A stretch of DNA of 64,000 bases from contig JAHKAA010000014.1 in the NCBI GenBank assembly GCA_018825965.1, positions 40,620-104,619 of the forward strand, read 5' to 3'. Below the pieces are notes generated by a model that saw nothing but the letters and a program-made list of their open reading frames with translations, had not been told where the DNA came from and ran no database searches. Positions within the stretch are counted from its first letter, which is position 1. Each line of letters begins with the position of its first letter. The DNA is from Gammaproteobacteria bacterium. GTDB lineage: Bacteria; Pseudomonadota; Gammaproteobacteria; Enterobacterales; Alteromonadaceae. The position numbers and the translations under genes were made by a program. Positions 1-7,863 of this stretch are shown here, one piece after another.

Positions 1-555
1 CTCTGCTGGTAAATCCAACCAGGCCAATACTGAGTTCACTCTGTCTGTATTGCTGATGGAACCATCGTAAGCTTGCCACAAGCCAGGCCTTACCCCTTTG
101 ATCGCAGCTTCTGTACCAGGGAAAAAATAAGTGCCGGTTTTAACCCCCTGCTTTTCTGCAGTAACCCAAATAGGTTCACCCAGCCACCAGCGGCTATTGG
201 TAACTTCTTCTGGTTTACTCATACGAAATACGGCATCAAAATCAGCATCATAAATATTGTTTTCGACAATACCGTGGTTCGCAGGGTACAAACCTGTGGC
301 TATGCTGTAGTGATTAGGAAAAGTTTTTGTCGGGAAGACCGGCTGCATACTAAGGGCTCTTACACCACCTTGTGCCAGTTGATGCAGAACAGGCGCTTTA
401 TAAGTTTCCCAATACTGCTGGCCAAAACCATCGATGGAAATTAACAACAAGCTATTGGCCTCAAACTGCGACTTTGCTTCTGCGCTATGAAGATCCAGAC
501 TGAGCACTAAAGAGAACAACACCAGAAAAAGACTACGCACACAGCACCTGTTCAT
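1..555 (-). CDS. Ectonucleotide pyrophosphatase/phosphodiesterase family protein, 3' end cut by window edge
   Basis: The first 185 residues of an alkaline-phosphatase-superfamily enzyme are present; the rest lies beyond the left edge. The ATG at 555 begins a signal peptide with a hydrophobic core (SLFLVLFSLVLSLDL), so the product is exported. The metal-binding start of the fold is seen as LLLISIDGFG. The nucleophile segment of the family is PTKTFPNHYSIATGLYPANH, where the Thr of KTFPNH is the expected phosphoryl acceptor. Family members hydrolyse nucleotide phosphodiester or pyrophosphate bonds in the periplasm using two zinc ions. The substrate cannot be told from this fragment. Confidence 0.85.
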   Translation of the reverse strand, partial: MNRCCVRSLFLVLFSLVLSLDLHSAEAKSQFEANSLLLISIDGFGQQYWETYKAPVLHQLAQGGVRALSMQPVFPTKTFPNHYSIATGLYPANHGIVENNIYDADFDAVFRMSKPEEVTNSRWWLGEPIWVTAEKQGVKTGTYFFPGTEAAIKGVRPGLWQAYDGSISNTDRVNSVLAWLDLPAE

Positions 556-671
556 CGCAAAAAAACAGCAGTGTACTGAGCAGCGCAGGCAGTCATATGA
601 CAAAACGACCAAAAGTAAAAAAAATGCTACCAACGGCTAAAAAGCACGGCATGGTCATCATAAAAAGCAGC

Positions 672-1751
672 TCAGGCCACAACTTGCCAGCGACCACCTT
701 TGGCTGGTCCTGTACGACGCAGTTTGCCTTCAGCCTTTAACTTCGCCAGTTGTTTTTCTATGGCTCTGGAGCTTAATCCGAGTTCATCCGCTATGGTTTT
801 AGCACTTAATCTGTTGTCTTTTTTTAATTTCTTTAAAATCTGATCTTCAGTTTTATACCAGGGCCCTGACGTTTTTGTTTTCACTTTTTGTGTTTGCAGC
901 TGCACAAATTGTGTTAAATCGACCAAAGGCTGATCCGGTAAATGTGCCGTCTGGTTGAGGTTATTTAATTCGGATTGTTGTACTTCCAGCTGTGCTAATT
1001 CGCTGTTCAACGTTTCGTGAATACTACGCAACATAAACAAAATAAAAGCTGTTGCATCGTACTTAGGCACGGACTGACGCAAGGTTTTTTGGTAGTCTCG
1101 TGTTTTGTCTTTAAGCACTGCAGTAAAAGGCACATAAGCAAAACAAGGCTGCCACCGGATTAAAACTAAATGTTGCCACAAACGACAAAGACGGCCGTTG
1201 CCATCAGAAAACGGATGAATAAAAGCCAGTTGATAGTGCATCAGGCAGGATATCAATAAGGGATGCACCTGTTCATGCTGTAGTTTGTCCAGCAACTCAT
1301 CAACCAGAACCTTCACTTTGGCCGGTGCAGGTGGCATATGCACCAGCTTGTGGCCCTCATAAACCCCAGCCCCCTGCTTTCTGTAGTGTCCGGCATCAGA
1401 GGAGACTGAACTCATAAAAGCGTTATGTGCCTTGCGTAAATCTGCACTTTGATAAGGATTAAACTGATCCAGTTGTTGATACAAGGTCAGGGCATTTTGT
1501 GCCTGTTGTATATCCTGCACCAGGGCCACGACACGTTTACCTGCAGCCAGCTCCTGCAACTGCACCACAGATAAAGAATTATGGTCCAACGCCAGACTGG
1601 CCTGTAAAGACTTATTCTGCAACACCAGACGTTGCTGCAATGACAGCGAAGTGACAACAAGGGACCATTGCGCCATTTGCTGTTCGATGCGTTGTACTAA
1701 GTCCGGGATCTCCGGATTCGGCTGATAAAAGGTCTGGTACTTATCTATCAC
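672..1751 (-). CDS. Fic family protein (probable AMP-transferase) with C-terminal winged helix
   Basis: This 359-residue protein has the Fic core motif HPFSDGNGRLCR at 179-190, with catalytic His179 and both phosphate-binding arginines. Fic enzymes usually transfer AMP from ATP to a hydroxyl of a target protein. The C-terminal part (about 300-355) reads as a winged-helix DNA-binding domain (LSAKTIADELGLSSRAIEKQ), the usual layout for transcription-linked Fic proteins. In the N-terminal inhibitory helix the family motif S-x-x-x-E-G/N is represented by SLALDHNSLS (52-61), so Asp56 stands where the inhibitory Glu is expected. The gene is single and divergent from the GGDEF/EAL gene. Its target is unknown. 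Confidence 0.88.
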   Translation of the reverse strand: MIDKYQTFYQPNPEIPDLVQRIEQQMAQWSLVVTSLSLQQRLVLQNKSLQASLALDHNSLSVVQLQELAAGKRVVALVQDIQQAQNALTLYQQLDQFNPYQSADLRKAHNAFMSSVSSDAGHYRKQGAGVYEGHKLVHMPPAPAKVKVLVDELLDKLQHEQVHPLLISCLMHYQLAFIHPFSDGNGRLCRLWQHLVLIRWQPCFAYVPFTAVLKDKTRDYQKTLRQSVPKYDATAFILFMLRSIHETLNSELAQLEVQQSELNNLNQTAHLPDQPLVDLTQFVQLQTQKVKTKTSGPWYKTEDQILKKLKKDNRLSAKTIADELGLSSRAIEKQLAKLKAEGKLRRTGPAKGGRWQVVA

Positions 1752-1993
1752 AGAATCACCTGTATCTATTCAATATATAATTTATTGACCCGCTAAGACT
1801 AATAGAGGTTCACTGAAAAAACAAAGTGTTAGCAAGTTTTTAGCGATTTTTCTAAATTTATGGAAATAAAACCGCAAAAACTGAACAGAACAGCTTGCTT
1901 TCGTTACCCGCCTCAATAACTATTGAGGCAGAATAAATCAGGATATTTAACCCGCATGGCTGAGGTTGAACAGGATGAAAAGCAGGAGTTTTT

Positions 1994-4900
1994 GTGCAGG
2001 TAAAGCGTTACTCTACGTCTGAGCTTACGCTGCGATTTTGGGCAGCAATTGCGTTGTTATTTACTTTCAGCGCTATTTTTGTTGCTTATGTCTACGCAGA
2101 AAAACGTATTGATGCAGCCAATGATCAGCGGGTGTATTCGCTGAAAATCATCGGCGAGTTGCGTCAGTCTTCTGATGATTTAACCCGTATGGTGCGAAGC
2201 TATATCGCAACGGGAGAGCATCGCTACAAAAGCCACTTCAATGAAATTATCGCCATACGAAATGGCCAGTCCGCCAGGCCTGTCAATTACCATCAGGTGT
2301 ACTGGGATTTAGTGGGCGAAGAAAACCAAAGACCCCGCCCTGCAGGCTCCCGTGTCGCATTAATGGATTTAATGAAAGCCTCAGGTTTTACCGATGCAGA
2401 AATGTCTGCCTTACAGGAAGCCAAAATGCAGTCCGACCTGTTGGCTGTGACTGAACAAAAAGCGATGCAACTGCTGGAAAGACCGGAACTTGATCCGGTG
2501 CAAAAAGAGAACAACAAACAACAGGCCCTGCGAAGCGTGTTTGATCTGAACTACCACAATGCCAAAATCGCCATCATGCAACCCATAGCCACTGTTTATA
2601 CTTTGGTAGACCAGCGCACAGCAGATGAAGTAGAAGATGCCATGTTTTACGCTCTGGTGATGCGTATCCTGTTTATTCTGTCCGGTTTGCTGCTGTTTTA
2701 TTCGCTTTGGGATATTAAAAGAGTACACAACAGTATTTTGGGTGCTTCTGTCAGTCATTTATACGATCAGATTAAAGCTATGGGCCGGGGTGAAGTGCTG
2801 CAAGGTACAGATCTGCGAAAAGCCAAGCCCGGCAGCATTATGAGCTGGCTGGGTGCTACCCAGCTTCGGCTGAACAGCTCCATTCAGGAACGTCAGGCGC
2901 TGATTCAGACGCTACAGCAAAAAGAACAGTACCAACGCACCCTGATTGATAGCATTCCTTTTGTGGTCTGGTTAAAAGATATTCACGGCCGCTATCTGGA
3001 AGTCAACCAGAAGTTTGCTGAGCAGTTTCAGCACCGGAATACCAGCCAGTTGGTGGGGAAAACAGACGCCGACTTATTTGATGCACAACGGGCTTTAAGT
3101 CATGTGGTCCATGATAAACAAGTACTGACATCAGGCCAGCCACAGGTGATACGCTCGCAACATAAAACTGAAACCGATCAGTACTGGTATGAAACCTACA
3201 AAGCCCCGGTTCTGGTTGATGAAGAGTATGTAGGCACTGTAGGTTTATCCCGTGATATTACCCTGGAGCACACGGCAGACAACAAATTGCGTTTATCCGC
3301 CAGCGTATTCACCCATGCCCGCGAAGGCATTATGATCACCGACCCCTTAGGTGTGATGATTGATGTAAATCAGGCCTTTACCGAGATCACAGGCTACAGC
3401 GCCAAACAAGCTATAGGCTGCACCCCACGTTTATTGCAGTCTGAGCATCTGGACGAACTTACATTTAGCTCCATGTGGCAAAGCCTGCAACAGCAAGGCT
3501 TCTGGTCTGGTGAACTCTGGAGCCGCAAAGCGTCAGGCGAAGATTTTTTCCAAAGCCTGACCTTAAGTGCTGTGCTGGATGATAAAGGCCAGTTGCAACA
3601 TTATGTCGGGCTCTTTTCTGATATTACTAACCAGTACCAACAGCAACAACACCTTGAAAAAATTGCACTTTATGACGCGATGACAGGCTTGCCCAACCGC
3701 AGTGCCTTAACTCAGCAATTGCAGCTGCTGATGAAAAAAGCCACTGAAGAGCAGATGCTGGCTGTGGCTTATCTGGATTTAGATGGCTTTAAAGAAATTA
3801 ATGACAGGCACGGCCATGAAACCGGCGATCAGTTTTTAATCACTTTGTCCGAACGACTGAAATCTCAGCTTGAAGACACTGAGTTGCTGGCCCGTATAGG
3901 GGGTGATGAGTTTGTGGTGTTGTTACCTGCATTGGCGGACAAAAAGGCGGGTCTTAGCAAAATTAATCAGTTGCTGGATGTGGTGGCTAAACCTCTGAAA
4001 ATAGACGAATGGATGTTGTCGGTGTCCGCCAGTATAGGCCTGACTTTTTACCCTCAGACCGATGCCACTGAAGCAGAACAACTGATACGTCAGGCCGATC
4101 ATGCCATGTATCAGGCCAAACAGGATGGTAAAAACCGCTGTCATGTCTTTGATACCGACTACGCCCGCAGTCTGCGTGGCCACCAGGAAACCATAGTAGA
4201 AATCAGGCAAGGCCTGGCGCTTAAACAGTTCAGGTTGTTTTATCAGCCCAAAGTGAATATGCACACAGGTGAAGTCATAGGGGCAGAAGCCCTGATCCGC
4301 TGGATGCATCCACAAAAAGGTATGGTCGCTCCTGCCCTGTTTTTGCCAGCAATAGAACAACATAGTCTGGGCGTGGAATTAGGCTATTGGGTGATTGAAG
4401 AAGCACTGCGTCAGCTGGCTGAATGGCAACGTCAGGGCATGACTATTCCTGTCAGTGTCAATATCTCAGCCTATCACTTACAACAGCTGGATTTTGTTAA
4501 TCACCTGCAATTGTTACTGCATTTTTATTCAGACGTGCCGGCCTCTTTGTTGCAACTGGAAATTCTGGAAACCAGTGCGCTGAATGACTTAACCCATGTA
4601 CAGGCCGTGATGCAGGCCTGTATCCGCAGTGGTGTCAGTTTTGCGCTGGATGATTTTGGCACTGGCTATTCGTCTTTAACCTATTTAAAACGTCTGCCCG
4701 CAACAGTGCTGAAAATAGACCAGAGTTTTGTCCGCGATATGCTGGTCGACCCGGACGATTTAGCCATTCTCAAAGGCATTATTGTATTGGCCAATGAATT
4801 TAAACGTGAAATTGTTGCTGAAGGGGTGGAAACCACAGAACACGGCGAAATGCTATTGCAATTGGGTTGTACTCTGGCTCAGGGCTACGGCATAGCCCGC

Positions 4901-5044
4901 CCTATGCCAGCCGAGCAATTTATGCCGTGGAAAAAAGCCTGGCTGCCACCTGATGTCTGGGCCGCAGCATCTGTGGGATCAGGTATTCAGCCTTCAGGCG
5001 CCAATAAAACACTGGCCACACACTCTCAGCACAGAGCCGTTTAA
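1994..5044 (+). CDS. Membrane PAS-PAS-GGDEF-EAL cyclic-di-GMP signalling protein
   Basis: This 1016-residue protein starts at GTG with AGGAG six bases upstream. Transmembrane helices at about 13-36 and 217-240 flank a periplasmic sensor segment. Two PAS domains follow (about 310-430 and 435-555), then GGDEF (about 555-715, motif GGDEF at 636-640) and EAL (about 725-985, EAL at 765-767). Both output domains look intact: the EAL domain keeps the ETSALND, DDFGTGYSS, LKID and VAEGVET segments. The product-inhibition I-site RxxD before GGDEF is absent (EDTE in its place). It could therefore make or degrade c-di-GMP. Its 3' end overlaps the convergent FabG-like gene by 51 bp. Confidence 0.93.
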   Translation: MQVKRYSTSELTLRFWAAIALLFTFSAIFVAYVYAEKRIDAANDQRVYSLKIIGELRQSSDDLTRMVRSYIATGEHRYKSHFNEIIAIRNGQSARPVNYHQVYWDLVGEENQRPRPAGSRVALMDLMKASGFTDAEMSALQEAKMQSDLLAVTEQKAMQLLERPELDPVQKENNKQQALRSVFDLNYHNAKIAIMQPIATVYTLVDQRTADEVEDAMFYALVMRILFILSGLLLFYSLWDIKRVHNSILGASVSHLYDQIKAMGRGEVLQGTDLRKAKPGSIMSWLGATQLRLNSSIQERQALIQTLQQKEQYQRTLIDSIPFVVWLKDIHGRYLEVNQKFAEQFQHRNTSQLVGKTDADLFDAQRALSHVVHDKQVLTSGQPQVIRSQHKTETDQYWYETYKAPVLVDEEYVGTVGLSRDITLEHTADNKLRLSASVFTHAREGIMITDPLGVMIDVNQAFTEITGYSAKQAIGCTPRLLQSEHLDELTFSSMWQSLQQQGFWSGELWSRKASGEDFFQSLTLSAVLDDKGQLQHYVGLFSDITNQYQQQQHLEKIALYDAMTGLPNRSALTQQLQLLMKKATEEQMLAVAYLDLDGFKEINDRHGHETGDQFLITLSERLKSQLEDTELLARIGGDEFVVLLPALADKKAGLSKINQLLDVVAKPLKIDEWMLSVSASIGLTFYPQTDATEAEQLIRQADHAMYQAKQDGKNRCHVFDTDYARSLRGHQETIVEIRQGLALKQFRLFYQPKVNMHTGEVIGAEALIRWMHPQKGMVAPALFLPAIEQHSLGVELGYWVIEEALRQLAEWQRQGMTIPVSVNISAYHLQQLDFVNHLQLLLHFYSDVPASLLQLEILETSALNDLTHVQAVMQACIRSGVSFALDDFGTGYSSLTYLKRLPATVLKIDQSFVRDMLVDPDDLAILKGIIVLANEFKREIVAEGVETTEHGEMLLQLGCTLAQGYGIARPMPAEQFMPWKKAWLPPDVWAAASVGSGIQPSGANKTLATHSQHRAV

Positions 5045-6313
5045 ACCAGCGGCATCTGGCCGTGCAAAAAAGGCGACAGCTAAAGCCACATCCTGAGGTA
5101 AGCCCGCCTGCCGTAACGAGTTTAACCGCCGTCCCACTTCACGTGGGATGGCCGGCATAGCTGCTGTCATTTGAGTTTCAATAAAGCCCGGGGCTATGGC
5201 GTTAAAGGTAATGCCTCTGTGGTCCTGCATCGCCATATACTGGCAGTAGCCCACCAACGCGGCTTTTGAACTGGCATAGTTGGTCTGGCCTTTTTGCCCT
5301 GCCAGACCATTCATCGACGACAATAACAGCACCCTGCCGTCAGACTGGATCAGATGCTGCTCCAGCAACAACACATTGATGCGTTGCACTGCACGCAGGT
5401 TCACGTCCAGAGTTTGAGTCCACTGGGCTTCTGTCATTCTGTGAAATAGTTTATCGCGGGTAATACCAGCGTTGTGCACCAGAATATCCAGTGTCAGCCC
5501 TTGCTCTGTTAACCAGTGCTGCAGTTGCTGAGCACTGTTGCTTTGACTGATATCCAGCACCAGGCTTGTGCCTTGCAGCTGTTGCATCAAACTGGTTAAT
5601 GCCTCTTTGGCTTGCGGAATATCCAGCCCAATGACGCTGGCCCCCTGCTCTGTCAGCGTTCTGGCTATGGCAGCACCAATACCACGGGCTGCGCCTGTCA
5701 CCAGAGCAACTTTCCCCTGAAGTGGTTTTTGCCATGGGCTGAGTTCAGCTATTTTTACCGCATGTACTGGCAAGACCTGACCTGTGATATAAGCCGAAGC
5801 TTTCGACAGGAAAAATTCTGCAGCAGGCAACAGGCTCTGCTGTACGCCATGGTGCAGGGACAATAAATTCGCGGTACTGCCAAAACGCCCCAGCTCTTTG
5901 GCAACAGAACGGGTGAAGCCTGATAAAGCAGCAGCAGCGGCTGCGGCATCTGCGCTGCAGGTATCAGCGACAGCCCGCGCCAGTATCAGCACACGGCCAT
6001 TTTTCTCCAAAGCAGGTAAAACACTGTGTAAGTGTTGCCAGACTAAATCCAGCTCTTCAGTGTTTTGCAGTTCTGTGCCATCAAAAAGAATGGCCTGAAA
6101 TGGCCCGGCAGCAGCTTCAACAAAACGAACATCAGGCAGAAGGCTTAAATGCTGACGCAACAGCACAGTGTGCGGGGATGTTTTGCCACACAACAGCACT
6201 GCACCACTAAAACAGGCAGCCTCGCCTTGTGGTCGTTGCAAAGGGGTTGCTTGTGGCACACCACACCAGCGACCTGCTGCAGAATCTGCAAAAGCTGTTA
6301 CCCAGGATGTCAT
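4994..6313 (-). CDS. Long FabG-type 3-oxoacyl reductase (SDR)
   Basis: This 439-residue protein is much longer than ordinary FabG (about 245). The C-terminal half (200-439) is a complete short-chain dehydrogenase: cofactor motif TGAARGIG at 206-213, NAG at 281-283, catalytic Ser332/333, Tyr346 and Lys350 (YASSK). The N-terminal 190 residues resemble a degenerate Rossmann domain, as in the high-molecular-weight FabG4 type, which reduces 3-oxoacyl-CoA substrates with NADH. Its role in fatty-acid metabolism is inferred from family; no fatty-acid genes are adjacent. The ATG at 6313 is the only sensible start. The gene converges on, and overlaps by 51 bp, the GGDEF/EAL gene. Confidence 0.85.
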   Translation of the reverse strand: MTSWVTAFADSAAGRWCGVPQATPLQRPQGEAACFSGAVLLCGKTSPHTVLLRQHLSLLPDVRFVEAAAGPFQAILFDGTELQNTEELDLVWQHLHSVLPALEKNGRVLILARAVADTCSADAAAAAAALSGFTRSVAKELGRFGSTANLLSLHHGVQQSLLPAAEFFLSKASAYITGQVLPVHAVKIAELSPWQKPLQGKVALVTGAARGIGAAIARTLTEQGASVIGLDIPQAKEALTSLMQQLQGTSLVLDISQSNSAQQLQHWLTEQGLTLDILVHNAGITRDKLFHRMTEAQWTQTLDVNLRAVQRINVLLLEQHLIQSDGRVLLLSSMNGLAGQKGQTNYASSKAALVGYCQYMAMQDHRGITFNAIAPGFIETQMTAAMPAIPREVGRRLNSLRQAGLPQDVALAVAFFARPDAAGLNGSVLRVCGQCFIGA

Positions 6314-6391
6314 AAAAGCGCCTTGTTATTGTTGTTGCTGTTTATTTTTGCTAGCGGTTATCTTAGCGGTAACAAAAAAGTTTCACCAGAG

Positions 6392-6419
6392 TGCATCTAA
6401 AGCTCTGTGCCCTTCGTAG
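6392..6419 (+). promoter_or_regulatory. Candidate ECF-sigma promoter of the sigma-factor gene
   Basis: TGCATCT at 6392-6398 is followed after exactly 16 bases by CGTAG at 6415-6419. The same pair of boxes with the same 16-base spacing stands before the DUF4331 gene at 7806-7833. CGT-type -10 boxes are typical of ECF sigma factors, so autoregulation of the sigma gene at 6460 is the simplest reading. The box is 41 bases upstream of the start codon. Confidence 0.6.
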
Positions 6420-6459
6420 CTGATATAGATGTCAAAGTAACGGAGTGGAAAAATAACAG

Positions 6460-6999
6460 ATGGGACCACAAGAACAGTTGATCCAATGGCTACAGGCCAC
6501 GGCGCAGGGCGATAAAAATGCTTTTGCCCAACTCTATAAAGCCACATCAGGAAAGCTTTTTGCCGTGAGTCTGCAATTGCTCAAACGCCGGGATTGGGCT
6601 GAAGATGTATTGCAGGATGCTTTTGTACGCATTTGGCACAATGCAGCGGATTATCACACCGATAAAGGTACTGTCATGACCTGGATGATCAGTATTACAC
6701 GCTACCGCGCTTTGGATTTGATCAAAACCCGACAATTTAAAGCCGAACATATAGAGCTGGATCCGGACTGGAGCCCGGACGATAACGAGGGGGAGTCTGT
6801 CAGCCTGGTCAGGGAAAAGGTCAAGCTGGATGACTGTATGTCTGCATTGGAAGCTGAACACCGTCAGTCTATTTATCTGGCTTTTGTAAACGGCCTGACA
6901 CATCACGAAATCACCAGCCATACCGGCGCGCCTTTAGGTTCGGTTAAAAGCTGGATCCGCCGTGGCTTAGCCCGCTTAAAGAGGTGTCTTGAAGCATGA
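6460..6999 (+). CDS. ECF-family RNA polymerase sigma factor
   Basis: This 179-residue protein has only sigma regions 2 and 4, the ECF layout. Region 2 (about 20-95) includes DWAEDVLQDAFVRIW and the -10-recognition part MTWMISITRYRALDLI. Region 4 (about 120-175) ends in a helix-turn-helix (THHEITSHTGAPLGSVKSWI). The next gene starts inside the stop codon (ATGA overlap, 6996-6999) and encodes an RskA-like anti-sigma, so the pair is co-translated. A promoter-like pair of boxes shared with the DUF4331 gene lies upstream and suggests that both units are its targets. The inducing signal is unknown. Confidence 0.93.
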   Translation: MGPQEQLIQWLQATAQGDKNAFAQLYKATSGKLFAVSLQLLKRRDWAEDVLQDAFVRIWHNAADYHTDKGTVMTWMISITRYRALDLIKTRQFKAEHIELDPDWSPDDNEGESVSLVREKVKLDDCMSALEAEHRQSIYLAFVNGLTHHEITSHTGAPLGSVKSWIRRGLARLKRCLEA

Positions 7000-7676
7000 A
7001 TTATTTACAGCAAGAACGGCTGGACGCCTTAAGTGTCAACTATGTGTTAGGGGGCATGAGGGGCAAAGCCAGACAAAGATTTCAGCGGCTATTGATGCAA
7101 CAGCAACAGGCTCGTGAGTCGGTATGGCGCTGGGAACAACATCTGAATCCACTGGCAGAGTCTTTGCCTGCAATAGAACCTGATGAGAGTCTGTGGCAAA
7201 AGCTGCAACAACGCCTCGGCTGGCAAAATGCAGAGGTGGTACAACTTAACCCCAAAAGCAGTTGGTTGCATCCGGCGAACTGGGTGGCCGTGGCCGCTGC
7301 TGCTTGCCTTGCTCTGGTGTTACTACTGCCCCCTCCGGCTACAGCACCCGTGGAGCTGGCGGTGATCCAAACCAAAGAAGCGAAAGCTTTGTGGTTAGTG
7401 TCTAAACAAGGTGACACAGTGACGCTGCAAGCAACGGCTGCTGTGCCTGCCGATCCTGCACATGATTATGAACTATGGATGTTACCAACCACAGGGCAGG
7501 CCCCCGTTTCACTGGGGTTATTGCCACAAAATGGCAAAGTCAGTTATCCATGGCCAAAAGCAGCTGCAGGTTTAATGGTGGCTGTACTTGCTGTGAGTTT
7601 AGAACCTAAAGGCGGTTCGCCTACAGGACAGCCTACCGGTGCTGTGCTGCATACCAGCGAATTGATGACACTCTAA
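6996..7676 (+). CDS. RskA-type membrane anti-sigma factor
   Basis: This 226-residue protein has a cytoplasmic sigma-binding N-terminus (about 1-90), one transmembrane helix (about 95-113) and a periplasmic C-terminal RskA domain containing the typical YELWMLP segment. Members hold their ECF sigma factor inactive at the membrane and usually release it after proteolysis. No zinc-binding His/Cys cluster is seen in the N-terminal part, so it is not a ZAS-type anti-sigma. Its start overlaps the sigma-factor stop by four bases. A strong terminator follows at 7706-7733, which separates the pair from the DUF4331 operon. Confidence 0.88.
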   Translation: MNYLQQERLDALSVNYVLGGMRGKARQRFQRLLMQQQQARESVWRWEQHLNPLAESLPAIEPDESLWQKLQQRLGWQNAEVVQLNPKSSWLHPANWVAVAAAACLALVLLLPPPATAPVELAVIQTKEAKALWLVSKQGDTVTLQATAAVPADPAHDYELWMLPTTGQAPVSLGLLPQNGKVSYPWPKAAAGLMVAVLAVSLEPKGGSPTGQPTGAVLHTSELMTL

Positions 7677-7705
7677 CTTAAGTGATGAATTGTGTTATTA
7701 AATCA

Positions 7706-7733
7706 AAACGGAGCCACCAGGTTCCGTTTTTTT
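7706..7733 (+). terminator. Rho-independent terminator after the sigma/anti-sigma pair
   Basis: The arms AACGGAGCC and GGTTCCGTT enclose the loop ACCA, with one G-U pair, and are followed by a run of seven T. It lies 30 bases after the anti-sigma stop codon, so the downstream operon needs its own promoter. Confidence 0.85.
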
Positions 7734-7805
7734 ATGCCTGTGTGCCCAGTATTTTTCAGCCGCTACAACGGCCTGAAAAAAATAATTTATTTATTTTCTT
7801 TTTGC

Positions 7806-7833
7806 TGCATCCAAAAAAAACACTTTGTCGTTA
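7806..7833 (+). promoter_or_regulatory. Candidate ECF-sigma promoter of the DUF4331 operon
   Basis: TGCATCC at 7806-7812, a 16-base spacer, and CGTTA at 7829-7833. The boxes and spacing match those before the ECF sigma gene at 6392-6419. The -10 box is 30 bases upstream of the DUF4331 start codon at 7864. Confidence 0.6.
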
Positions 7834-7863
7834 CTCCCTGTGCAACATCAACAGAGGAACACA

